A stretch of DNA of 6,690 bases from Bacteroides sp. (GCA_030589965.1 JAUUZM010000183.1:1-6690); one strand, 5' to 3'. Positions 1 through 6,123 are shown, counted from the stretch's first letter. The notes: generated from the sequence alone by a model not told the origin. Program-made: numbers and translations.

Positions 1-238
1 CAAAGGTTTCGAAACATACATTTTTATCAAGTTCCAGGCTTTTGTCTATCAAAGCGGATAATACATCGGGCAGATCCTTTTCAAATACCTGTATCAGGAC
101 ATTCTTACTATCATAATCCGGATTTGTGCCGGTACCGGAATCAGTGAAAGAAAAAAATCCTTTGATTTGAAGTTGTTTCCTTATATAATTTCCTTGTTTG
201 TAGGGGAAAGTCCCGATGGTTACAAAGTTATTTTCCAT
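1..238 (-). CDS. Small DUF2007-like protein, N-terminal part (runs off left edge)
   Basis: An open frame on the minus strand starts with ATG at 238-236 and stays open for 79 codons to the window edge, so the C-terminus is missing. The visible protein begins MENNFVTIGTFPYKQGNYI and has a strand-helix-strand look: a short beta strand (VTIGTF), an amphipathic helix with a turn into KGFFSF, a Ser/Gly/Thr/Asp-rich loop at about residues 32-45, then a strand (NVLIQVF) followed by a helix (DLPDVLSALIDKS). This pattern fits the small DUF2007-type (putative signal-transducing) ferredoxin-like fold common in Bacteroidota, whose members often begin with similar VTI-F-Y segments. The family call is inference from pattern memory; no biochemical role is known to me. 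It is transcribed divergently from the phosphofructokinase gene, with about 118 bases between the two starts. No clear ribosome binding site is visible. Confidence 0.6.
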   Translation of the reverse strand, partial: MENNFVTIGTFPYKQGNYIRKQLQIKGFFSFTDSGTGTNPDYDSKNVLIQVFEKDLPDVLSALIDKSLELDKNVCFETF

Positions 239-356
239 GATCCAGTGTGTGTTAATGGGATTCGAAAATAGACAAAATAAAAATATGCACCTGTTGTCTC
301 CTGAAAAAAAATTTGTATTATGTAGTAATAATTCATAAATCAGAATAAAATTGTTT

Positions 357-1643
357 ATGATGGAACAGAAAGATTTTTCTATCCAGAATCTGGGTGAATG
401 CACCATTGAGTCACCCATGAAAGGGACCCGGTATACTAAAGACAGTGAGCATATTCTCTTTCATCGTGAGCTCACTGACATTCAGGCTTACCTGGAAAAA
501 GGAGGCAGTCCTCCCAGTTTTGAAGCAGCCGGCCCCAGGAAGAAGGTGTTCTTTGACCCCGTGAATCTCTCCTGTGGAATTGTAACCTGCGGTGGACTTT
601 GCCCGGGGATCAATGATGTAATCCGTTCCATCGTATTAAGTCTTCATTACCACTACGGGGTGGGGAATATCTATGGCTTCCCGTATGGCTATCAGGGATT
701 GAATCCTGAATACGGACATAGCCCTGTTCAGTTGACCCCTGAGCTGGTTAACCCCATCAGTGAAACCGGAGGCACAATGCTGGCCTCATCCCGCGGTAAC
801 CAGGATCCATCCGTAATGGTGGATACACTGGAAAGGATGAAGATTGGAATTCTGTTTTGTATCGGGGGTGACGGAACGCAACGGGGAGCCATGGCCATAA
901 ATGAGGAAGCCAGGAGGAGGAAGCTCAAGCTCAGTGTGATCGGTATTCCAAAGACCATCGACAACGATATCTCCTTCGTTCAGAAAACCTTTGGTTTTGA
1001 GACTGCTGTTTCAGAGGCAAAACGGGCCACTTATGCTGCCCATACAGAGGCTGTGGGTGCTCCCAACGGAATTGGCCTTGTGAAGCTCATGGGACGCGAT
1101 TCAGGCTATATCGCAGCTTATTCCGTGCTTGTGGATAACCAGGTAAACTTCTGCCTTATTCCCGAAGTTCCATTTTCAATGGAGGCCTTTCTTGCAGCAC
1201 TGAAGGAAAGGCTTGAGCGTAGAAAGCATGCTGTGATTGTTGTGGCAGAGGGTGCAGGACAGGACCTGTTTGCATCAACCGGTGAACGTGATGCATCGGG
1301 CAATGTAAAGTTCGTTGACATTGGGATTTATCTGCGGGATGCCATCAAGGAGCATTTTAAAAGCATAGGGATGGAGGTTAATCTCAAATACATAGATCCA
1401 AGCTACATCATCCGTAGTCAGCCGGCGAATCCCCACGATTCGGCCTTTTGTTTACTGATGGGTCACAACGCAGTTCATGCCGGAATGGCTGGGCGTACAG
1501 GAATGATTGTTGGTTACTGGAACAATCTGTTTACTCATGTACCCATTCCGCTGGCTGTTTCTGAGCGAAAAAAGATCGATCCGCAGGGCTGGATATGGAA
1601 CGCCGTCCTTGCCTCCATCGGACAGCCGGCAAACATGACTTAA
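357..1643 (+). CDS. pfkA: ATP-dependent 6-phosphofructokinase, long (plant/trypanosome-like) form
   Basis: This cytosolic glycolytic enzyme phosphorylates fructose 6-phosphate to fructose 1,6-bisphosphate. The protein is 428 residues from the ATG at 357, longer than the roughly 320-residue E. coli PfkA and closer to the long plant and trypanosomal forms. Motifs in order are GGLCPGIN (79-86, nucleotide loop), GGDGT (170-174), PKTIDND (198-204, with the catalytic-base Asp202), MGRDSG (245-250) and PEVPF (269-273). Gly173 matches E. coli Gly104, the residue linked to ATP use; pyrophosphate enzymes have Asp there. Lys199 replaces E. coli Gly124 and is a residue otherwise typical of pyrophosphate enzymes. 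The Gly/Lys pair is the known signature of plant and kinetoplastid ATP enzymes, so ATP is the likely donor. An in-frame TTG at 351 and a second ATG at 360 are alternative starts; no Shine-Dalgarno sequence decides between them. The gene ends 7 bases from the convergent membrane-protein gene. Confidence 0.93.
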   Translation: MMEQKDFSIQNLGECTIESPMKGTRYTKDSEHILFHRELTDIQAYLEKGGSPPSFEAAGPRKKVFFDPVNLSCGIVTCGGLCPGINDVIRSIVLSLHYHYGVGNIYGFPYGYQGLNPEYGHSPVQLTPELVNPISETGGTMLASSRGNQDPSVMVDTLERMKIGILFCIGGDGTQRGAMAINEEARRRKLKLSVIGIPKTIDNDISFVQKTFGFETAVSEAKRATYAAHTEAVGAPNGIGLVKLMGRDSGYIAAYSVLVDNQVNFCLIPEVPFSMEAFLAALKERLERRKHAVIVVAEGAGQDLFASTGERDASGNVKFVDIGIYLRDAIKEHFKSIGMEVNLKYIDPSYIIRSQPANPHDSAFCLLMGHNAVHAGMAGRTGMIVGYWNNLFTHVPIPLAVSERKKIDPQGWIWNAVLASIGQPANMT

Positions 1644-1650
1644 TTTTTAT

Positions 1651-2334
1651 TCATTGAGTAGGCAGAATCGATACGCCCTGATAGACCCAAAACAAACCAA
1701 GAATGATCAGAAGCAAAAATAAGATCAGCGCCCTGTTCCCGATCAGCCACTTTTTCATTGCAGCAAAAACTGCTTCAGCATTATTCCTGAAAAGCAGATA
1801 GACTAAAGGAGGGATTAGAACCCCAAAGGATGCAACCAGGCAAAAAAGGACCAGAATCAGCAATTCCTGGTCCAGCCGGAGACTAAAAGGAATGAGGGAT
1901 GACATGCCGGCTGCAACCAGGGAGGAATTTTTTATATTGGGGGCTGCAAAGAAAAATCCGAAAGTAAATGATTGGAGAAGTCCGAAGGAATCAAGTTTCG
2001 AGAGCCAATCTGGAGGTGCAACTTGCCGGCTATTTCTGGGAATATTCCTGGCAGTAAATATGCTCAAAATTAAAAAGACAGATCCCAGTATGATCCGGGT
2101 CCATGCTAATTCGGAAGGGGTGAATGTTGAGTTTTCAGCAAGTATGGGAATGAATAGTACGACCAAACCAACCCCGATCAATCCCATGTACCAGCCAAGA
2201 AAAAAAGAAGAGGCATTCGATTTTGCTCTGCGGGTCATCAGGAGTATGATGATGGCAATCATGGGGGACGGACTGGCCAAAATCCCAAAAGTCATTGGTA
2301 TAATATGGCTGATTGCATCAAGAAAGTGTGTCAT
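1651..2334 (-). CDS. GAP-family (LysE superfamily) integral membrane protein
   Basis: A 227-residue, very hydrophobic protein with about six predicted membrane segments, near residues 7-33, 43-65, 76-96, 118-146, 155-183 and 200-221. The first segment carries ASPSPM (20-25), followed by a short basic loop (TRRAKSN) and FFLGW (44-48). A polar connection at 97-115 precedes the second half, where APNIKN (131-136) sits in the place of the NPKN motif usual in the GAP/Sap (sulfolipid-1-addressing-like) family. That arrangement is why I assign it to the GAP family within the LysE transporter superfamily. The substrate is unknown; relatives are linked to export of lipids or small molecules, which is only an analogy here. 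ATG is at 2334-2332. The stop of a small upstream membrane ORF overlaps this start as ATGA, suggesting translational coupling. The 3' end converges on the phosphofructokinase gene with no room for a separate terminator. Confidence 0.8.
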   Translation of the reverse strand: MTHFLDAISHIIPMTFGILASPSPMIAIIILLMTRRAKSNASSFFLGWYMGLIGVGLVVLFIPILAENSTFTPSELAWTRIILGSVFLILSIFTARNIPRNSRQVAPPDWLSKLDSFGLLQSFTFGFFFAAPNIKNSSLVAAGMSSLIPFSLRLDQELLILVLFCLVASFGVLIPPLVYLLFRNNAEAVFAAMKKWLIGNRALILFLLLIILGLFWVYQGVSILPTQ

Positions 2335-2456
2335 TGGGACTGGTATCTATTATGAGTTAAAAGTGAAATTTGAAACCAGGCAGGAAGAACAACAATGAAC
2401 AGGAAAATACACAAGAATATTCCCCGGATATAGCGAGCATTAGGTGGTTCTCTCAC
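2331..2456 (-). CDS. Small single-helix membrane protein, coupled to the GAP-family gene
   Basis: An unlisted 41-codon ORF, GTG start at 2456-2454 and TGA at 2333-2331. It begins VREPPNARYIRG (Val read as Met) and continues into a strongly hydrophobic stretch, about residues 12-33 (IFLCIFLFIVVLPAWFQISL), then a short polar tail ending HNRYQSQ. The basic N-terminal flank (R8, R11) and single helix fit an inner-membrane protein with its N-terminus inside. Support for reality: its stop overlaps the ATG of the GAP-family gene as ATGA, and two TAnnTTTG promoter elements lie just upstream (2470-2489). Against it: it is short, uses GTG, has no visible ribosome binding site, and 41 codons can stay open by chance. 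I do not recognise a family. Function is unknown; a partner or leader peptide for the membrane protein is an inference from position. Confidence 0.5.
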   Translation of the reverse strand: MREPPNARYIRGIFLCIFLFIVVLPAWFQISLLTHNRYQSQ

Positions 2457-2481
2457 GACTGAATCATTGCAAATATACCAT

Positions 2482-2512
2482 CAAATGTATACAAAAAAGC
2501 CAGGTCCTTCAA
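2482..2512 (-). promoter_or_regulatory. Bacteroidota-type promoter, minus strand, for small ORF and GAP-family gene
   Basis: Read on the minus strand, 2489-2482 is TACATTTG, a perfect match to the Bacteroidota -7 consensus TAnnTTTG, with a TTG at 2512-2510 spaced 20 bases upstream as a -33 element. A start of transcription near 2475 would leave a leader of about 19 bases before the GTG at 2456. A second perfect element, TATATTTG, lies at 2477-2470 but has no well-spaced -33 box and would give a very short leader. The consensus is established knowledge; use of these sites is inference. Confidence 0.5.
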
Positions 2513-2530
2513 TACCATTTTAGTGGTATT
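2511..2530. promoter_or_regulatory. Inverted repeat, candidate operator in divergent control region
   Basis: Two perfect 7-base arms, AATACCA (2511-2517) and TGGTATT (2524-2530), are separated by six bases. The left arm overlaps the proposed -33 box (2510-2512) of the minus-strand promoter. That position would suit a repressor or activator site, though a small DNA hairpin with no role is also possible. No regulator is encoded next to it. The rest of 2531-2640 holds an imperfect 10-base direct repeat (2527-2536 and 2577-2586) and otherwise nothing I recognise. Confidence 0.35.
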
Positions 2531-2658
2531 TGGGACGAGAAAAGAAACACTAGGAATTTGCATGTTTCACACTTACTATCTGGGACTTAAATTCGTTTTA
2601 GGATGCTTCTTTAACGAGCCTGGGAGAATTTTTGGCATAGCTTTTGTATAAAATCTCT

Positions 2659-2666
2659 TATTTTTG
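2659..2666 (+). promoter_or_regulatory. Bacteroidota-type -7 promoter element for the L,D-transpeptidase pair
   Basis: TATTTTTG matches TAnnTTTG perfectly and is followed by CACC, a common continuation of these promoters. Candidate TTTG -33 boxes at 2643-2646 (12-base spacing) and 2631-2634 (24-base spacing) are not ideally placed, so only the -7 element is well supported. Transcription from about 2673 would give a leader of about 13 bases before the ATG at 2686. Confidence 0.55.
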
Positions 2667-2685
2667 CACCTGATTTAAAAAAGTG

Positions 2686-3360
2686 ATGAGGAGAACACTC
2701 GGTATTTATTTGATTGCGTTTTTGACAATGCCAGCCCTGTTAGCCAGTCCGGCTAACAAAGGGGAGGCCTATGTTGCCAGTGCGTGGGAAATCTATGAGC
2801 AGATCGGAAATGAGACCATGTCCTTCGAGGCATTTGAACTTGCCTTCCGGGGGTGGACACAGCTGAAAGATTCCCTGAGCCTGAATGTAACTATTTTCAG
2901 CGTGGTGGATTTCAGCCAGCCTTCGAATCATAAAAGGTTCTACCTTATTGATATGGAAAGCAGGAAGGTGATGTACCAGGATTACATTGCCCACGGTAAG
3001 AATACCGGGACCCTGATGGCGAAAAAGTTTTCGAACATCTCCCACAGCAATCAGAGCAGCCTTGGTTTTTACAAAACGGCAGAAACTTATACCGGAAAAC
3101 ATGGCCTGTCACTGAGGCTAGACGGCCTTGAAAAGGGCATAAACGATAAGGCCAGGCAACGTGCCATTGTGATCCACTCAGCATGGTACGCCGAAGAATC
3201 GTTCATCAAAAAATACGGAAGGCTGGGCAGGAGTTTTGGCTGTCCCGCATTGCCGGCTGAGGATTACCCTGAAATAATTGAACTGATCAAAGACGGAACC
3301 CTGCTTTTTATATATTCCCCCGAAGCAGGTTATCTGGAAAATTCAAGTATTATCAATTAG
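2686..3360 (+). CDS. Secreted murein L,D-transpeptidase, YkuD_2 type
   Basis: A 224-residue protein with an N-terminal signal peptide: MRRT, a hydrophobic core at about 5-20, and a likely cleavage near LLASPA (18-23). The mature part is a single catalytic domain of the YkuD_2 (PF13645) L,D-transpeptidase type common in Bacteroidota. Supporting marks are AHGKNTGTLMAKKFSN (102-117), SSLGFYKT (124-131), IVIHSAWY with His164 (161-168), and the active-site segment SFGCPALP with the nucleophile Cys186 (183-190). Classical YkuD enzymes read SHGC here; Phe for His is seen in the YkuD_2 branch, so I do not treat it as a defect. Such enzymes work on peptidoglycan stem peptides in the periplasm, either forming 3-3 crosslinks or attaching proteins; which applies here is not visible. 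An in-frame GTG at 2683 is the alternative start. A second, different L,D-transpeptidase follows after 39 bases, probably co-transcribed. Confidence 0.87.
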   Translation: MRRTLGIYLIAFLTMPALLASPANKGEAYVASAWEIYEQIGNETMSFEAFELAFRGWTQLKDSLSLNVTIFSVVDFSQPSNHKRFYLIDMESRKVMYQDYIAHGKNTGTLMAKKFSNISHSNQSSLGFYKTAETYTGKHGLSLRLDGLEKGINDKARQRAIVIHSAWYAEESFIKKYGRLGRSFGCPALPAEDYPEIIELIKDGTLLFIYSPEAGYLENSSIIN

Positions 3361-3399
3361 AGTTTCATATATTGTTGAATCATCAAGATGCAGTAGACA

Positions 3400-5034
3400 A
3401 TGAAACGTACCGCTTTTTCTGTTCTTATTGTATTCCTGGTTCTCACAACCTACGGGACCGTAGTACCGGGCACAGATGATGATACATCCGTGCAGCAGGG
3501 CATAAGGAAATATATCAATGAATTGGAAGGATCCGGTACCATGAAGCTGGATAAACAGAAAATTGTCCGGAACTCGATCATTACCCAATTGTACAAAGAG
3601 ACGGAATACGAGCCTGTATGGGTCAGTGTTGGGAACCGGAAGGATCTCATCGAGGTGATTGAGGGTGCTTATTTCGAGGGACTGAATCCCGAAGATTACC
3701 ATATCGATTATATCAGGGAGCATGAGCAGAAACTGAAGGAAGGCGTGAGACTGAGTATGGATGACTATGCCATCGCGGACATCATGAGGACCGATGCCAT
3801 ACTTACCTTCGCCTTTTACATGATCCAGGGTAAGGTTAACCCGACCGAATTGAATCCTAGCTGGAACTATAGTAAGAGGCCCATGCCGGATAATGTGGAA
3901 TTAGGACTTATGCAGCGGTTGCAGGCAGGCACTCTAAAGGAAGGTGCCGTTATCCTGCGACCTGAAATCCTGATTTACAGCAAACTGCGAAGCAGATTTT
4001 CCCTGCTGGATTCAATGCAGAAGGCAGGGATTGAGATCCCGCCCCTCGAATACCCGGGTAAGAGCCTGAGGCCTGGAGATTCCTCAGTGGCTGTCGGGGC
4101 CCTCAAGAATCATATTAGCATTTACGGTTTTGTTTTCAGTAAACCGGATAATGATGTTTTCGATGAAGATCTGGAAAAGGCCGTCAAGGATTTCCAGATG
4201 TTTAACGGGCTGGATACCGACGGGATTTGCGGCAAATCCACCTACAAAGCCCTGAATATTTCCCTGGATGATAGGCTGGATATCATAAGGGTTAATATGG
4301 AGCGCTGCCGCTGGCTCAATAACGACCTTCCGCAGGAATTCTTGCTGGTCAACATCGCCGACTACAATCTTTATATATTCAGGGAGAGGCAGGTAGAGTA
4401 TGAATGCCGTGTCGTAGTAGGAAAGGAATTCCACGAGACACCTGTTTTTACCTCCGAGATCAAGTATACGGTTTTCAATCCTACATGGACAGTTCCCTAT
4501 TCGATTGCTTCCAAGGAGATACTTCCCAAACTGAAAAAGGATCCCAACTACCTGCAGAATCGGAACATGACCCTGCTTCGTGGGAAAGAAGTAGTGGATC
4601 CCAAATCGGTGGATTTCAAAGAGTATTCACAAAAAAACTTTCCTTATACAATCCGACAGGAGCCGGGGCCGAATAATGCATTGGGACTGGTAAAATTCAT
4701 CTTCCCGAATAAATATGCCGTCTACCTTCACGATACCCCTTCAAAATCCTATTTCGAGAAAACCGAGCGTGCCTTCAGCCACGGATGCGTGAGGGTCAAG
4801 GATCCTTTGATACTGGCGGAACAATTGCTGGAAGACAAGGGCTATGACAGTGAAAAGATCGCGGAGGTTATAAAATCCAAAAAGATCCAGAATGTTTACC
4901 TCTCGAAACCCATGCCGGTGATGATCATATACTTGACATGCGATGTAAATGACATCGATGGAAGAATGTACTTTTTCAACGATGTGTATGGTCGGGATAA
5001 GAAAATCCTGGCGGAACTCAAAGAAAAAAAATAA
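3400..5034 (+). CDS. YcbB/LdtD-like L,D-transpeptidase with peptidoglycan-binding domain
   Basis: A 544-residue periplasmic enzyme expected to make 3-3 crosslinks in peptidoglycan. Order of parts: a signal peptide (KR then a hydrophobic core at about 4-18, with no lipobox Cys); an N-terminal helical scaffold domain typical of YcbB-like proteins at about 30-215 (EPVWVS at 71-76, GLNPEDYHID at 94-103, QGKVNP at 143-148); a PG_binding_1 domain at about 222-287 (LRPGD, AVKDFQ, GLDTDGICGKST); and a YkuD catalytic domain at about 313-500. The catalytic domain holds NPTWTVP (360-366), YLHDTPSK with His444 (442-449), and RAFSHGCVRV with His461, nucleophile Cys463 and Arg465 (457-466). All expected catalytic residues are present and the length is ordinary for the family (E. 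coli LdtD is about 615 residues). ATG at 3400 is preferred because it gives a proper signal peptide. It sits 39 bases after the YkuD_2 enzyme and has no clear promoter of its own. Confidence 0.92.
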   Translation: MKRTAFSVLIVFLVLTTYGTVVPGTDDDTSVQQGIRKYINELEGSGTMKLDKQKIVRNSIITQLYKETEYEPVWVSVGNRKDLIEVIEGAYFEGLNPEDYHIDYIREHEQKLKEGVRLSMDDYAIADIMRTDAILTFAFYMIQGKVNPTELNPSWNYSKRPMPDNVELGLMQRLQAGTLKEGAVILRPEILIYSKLRSRFSLLDSMQKAGIEIPPLEYPGKSLRPGDSSVAVGALKNHISIYGFVFSKPDNDVFDEDLEKAVKDFQMFNGLDTDGICGKSTYKALNISLDDRLDIIRVNMERCRWLNNDLPQEFLLVNIADYNLYIFRERQVEYECRVVVGKEFHETPVFTSEIKYTVFNPTWTVPYSIASKEILPKLKKDPNYLQNRNMTLLRGKEVVDPKSVDFKEYSQKNFPYTIRQEPGPNNALGLVKFIFPNKYAVYLHDTPSKSYFEKTERAFSHGCVRVKDPLILAEQLLEDKGYDSEKIAEVIKSKKIQNVYLSKPMPVMIIYLTCDVNDIDGRMYFFNDVYGRDKKILAELKEKK

Positions 5035-5047
5035 AGCTGACCTTTAT
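5021..5047 (-). terminator. Weak intrinsic-terminator-like hairpin, minus-strand direction
   Basis: ATAAAG (5031-5036) and CTTTAT (5042-5047) form a perfect 6-bp stem with a 5-base loop. Read on the minus strand, the hairpin is followed by a T-rich run (5031-5021, mostly T), as expected for an intrinsic terminator. It would end transcription coming from the kinase/regulator/GH15 direction just before the convergent transpeptidase gene. The stem is AT-rich and overlaps that gene's stop codon, so the call is tentative. Confidence 0.35.
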
Positions 5048-5056
5048 GTCCAAAAA

Positions 5057-5483
5057 TCAGCCAAGTGCCTTTTCAAGGTTGTAGGCTGCACTTATCAGTG
5101 CCAGGTGGGTAAATGCCTGGGGGGTGTTACCGAGTGCCTCACCACTGAGCCCGATCTGTTTTGATTACATACCGATATGATTGGCATATCCAAGCATTTG
5201 TTCGAATATCAGCCTGGCCTGTTCCAGGCGCTTCGGATCGACCCTGCCTGACCCTGCCGGGAGGGTTCAGGTTAGCGTCAAATGTTTTCAGCATCATCAG
5301 GTTGGATGCATCCAGGGTATTGCTTCCATAATACTGCCTTTTTTGTCATCAAGGATGGAGGCAAATATGCTCGGGGAGTCAAAATGGGAAAAACAGAACC
5401 AGTCAATGGAACCGTTCAGTACCACCAGGGCAGCGGACCGCATATTGCCGATGATGGCAGCATGCAAAATGCGATCGGTTCAT
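5057..5483 (-). pseudogene. Remnant of a glycoside hydrolase family 15 (glucoamylase/trehalase-like) gene
   Basis: The minus strand holds pieces of one GH15 protein in the right order but in different frames. The N-terminal piece (about 5470-5336) reads AAIIGNMRSAALV, GSIDWFCF, FDSPSIFASILDDKKG, the usual start of bacterial GH15 enzymes. At about 5335 the frame changes and the text jumps to YYGSNTLDASNLMM (5333-5292), which belongs near the C-terminal third. After a 10-bp tandem duplication the frame shifts again to DPKRLEQARLIFEQMLGYAN (5239 onward). A TAA at 5167-5165 interrupts it, and the last piece ends GNTPQAFTHLALISAAYNL before a TGA at 5059-5057. Intact relatives have roughly 600 residues, so more than three quarters is gone. 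The ATG at 5483-5481 is out of frame with the first piece. Intact enzymes hydrolyse alpha-glucosidic bonds; this copy cannot. It lies 10 bases past the response-regulator stop on the same strand, so it was perhaps once the last gene of that operon. Confidence 0.85.
5240..5258. repeat. 10-bp tandem duplication inside the GH15 remnant
   Basis: GACCCTGCC occurs at 5240-5248 and again at 5250-5258, a 10-base period. Read on the minus strand, removing one copy joins PPGRV directly to DPKRLEQARLIFE in a single frame, so the duplication itself explains this frameshift. It is a typical product of replication slippage. Confidence 0.8.
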
Positions 5484-5493
5484 GTTAAGATGC

Positions 5494-6123
5494 TTACTGG
5501 TCCCCGGCTATGGCAGGAGAGATGCCGGCTTTCTCGCAAAGCCGGACCAGTTCGGCGACGGAGACAATACCGAGTTTCTGCATTACACGGCCACGGTGGA
5601 TCTTGACTGTCTCCTCGGATATTTCCATTTCACCCGCAATCTGTTTGTTTAGCATACCGGTTATCACATAGGTCATGACTTCGTGTTCACGAGCGGTTAA
5701 TTGCTTCATCAGCTCAATTATAGAAGAAGTCTCTTCACTTTGGTTACGGTTTTCATGATCCTGGATAAGGGATACATCTATTGCAGTAAGCAACTCATCA
5801 ACATTTACGGGCTTTGTCAGGAAATCAACCGCACCTTTTTTCATTGCCCTGGCCGTTGTGGGTACGTCTCCGTGTGCAGAGAGGAAAATGATGGGCATGC
5901 TGCATCCGGCTTCAACAAGCTTTTCCTGTAGCTCGGGTCCGGTCATCCCGGGCATATGGACATCCAGGATAATACAGCCATGTTCCAGGCATTTTCCGGA
6001 ATCCAGGAAATCCGCCGCAGATTCGTAAGATTCTGCATTGAACCCTGTGGCTTTAACAAGACGCGTAAGCCCTTTACGGATAGACAGATCATCATCAATG
6101 ATAAAAACAGTTGGTTCGTTCAT
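5494..6123 (-). CDS. FixJ-type response regulator (receiver plus LuxR-type DNA-binding domain)
   Basis: A 209-residue cytoplasmic transcription regulator. The receiver domain, about 4-120, has the acidic cluster Asp10-Asp12, the phosphoacceptor Asp54 in CIILDVHMPGMTG (50-62), Ser82 in FLSAHGDVPTTARAMKKGA, and Lys104 in FLTKPV. The phrase SAHGDVPTTARAMKKGAVDF is characteristic of the FixJ/TtrR/TodT group. After a short polar linker (121-134), a LuxR/GerE helix-turn-helix covers about 138-200, with LTAREHEVM (142-150), NKQIAGEMEISEETVKIHR (159-177) and VMQKLG (180-185). All phosphorylation residues are present, so it should be activated by its partner. Its ATG (6123-6121) overlaps the stop of the upstream histidine kinase gene by four bases (ATGA), implying an operon with coupled translation. 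Target genes are not shown by the sequence; the neighbouring GH15 remnant may once have been one. Confidence 0.92.
   Translation of the reverse strand: MNEPTVFIIDDDLSIRKGLTRLVKATGFNAESYESAADFLDSGKCLEHGCIILDVHMPGMTGPELQEKLVEAGCSMPIIFLSAHGDVPTTARAMKKGAVDFLTKPVNVDELLTAIDVSLIQDHENRNQSEETSSIIELMKQLTAREHEVMTYVITGMLNKQIAGEMEISEETVKIHRGRVMQKLGIVSVAELVRLCEKAGISPAIAGDQ

Noticed and set aside
312..343. Possible promoter for phosphofructokinase (TTTG at 312-315, TAAATCAG at 336-343)
   Set aside because: The -7 element matches TAnnTTTG at only four of its six fixed bases, so I cannot support it over other AT-rich sequence in the same gap.
1892..2398. 168-codon open frame on the plus strand opposite the GAP-family gene
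   Set aside because: It is the complement of a well-supported membrane-protein gene. Its product lacks any domain pattern and is rich in residues expected from antisense of hydrophobic codons.
2434..2442. Alternative short minus-strand ORF starting at the ATG at 2442-2440 (27 codons)
   Set aside because: It is shorter, in a different frame, ends well before the GAP-family start, and lacks the ATGA overlap shown by the 41-codon frame.
3343..3723. 126-codon minus-strand open frame at the start of the YcbB-like gene
   Set aside because: It is antisense to the signal peptide and scaffold domain of a convincing enzyme and has no motif or promoter of its own.
5212..5229. GCCTGG/CCAGGC inverted repeat that could be a terminator or operator
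   Set aside because: It lies inside former coding sequence of the GH15 remnant (the LEQARL segment), has no T-run on either side, and is explained by the codons.
5181..5606. 141-codon plus-strand open frame covering the GH15 remnant and the end of the response regulator
   Set aside because: The opposite strand holds recognisable GH15 and LuxR-domain text across the same bases; this frame has no family features.
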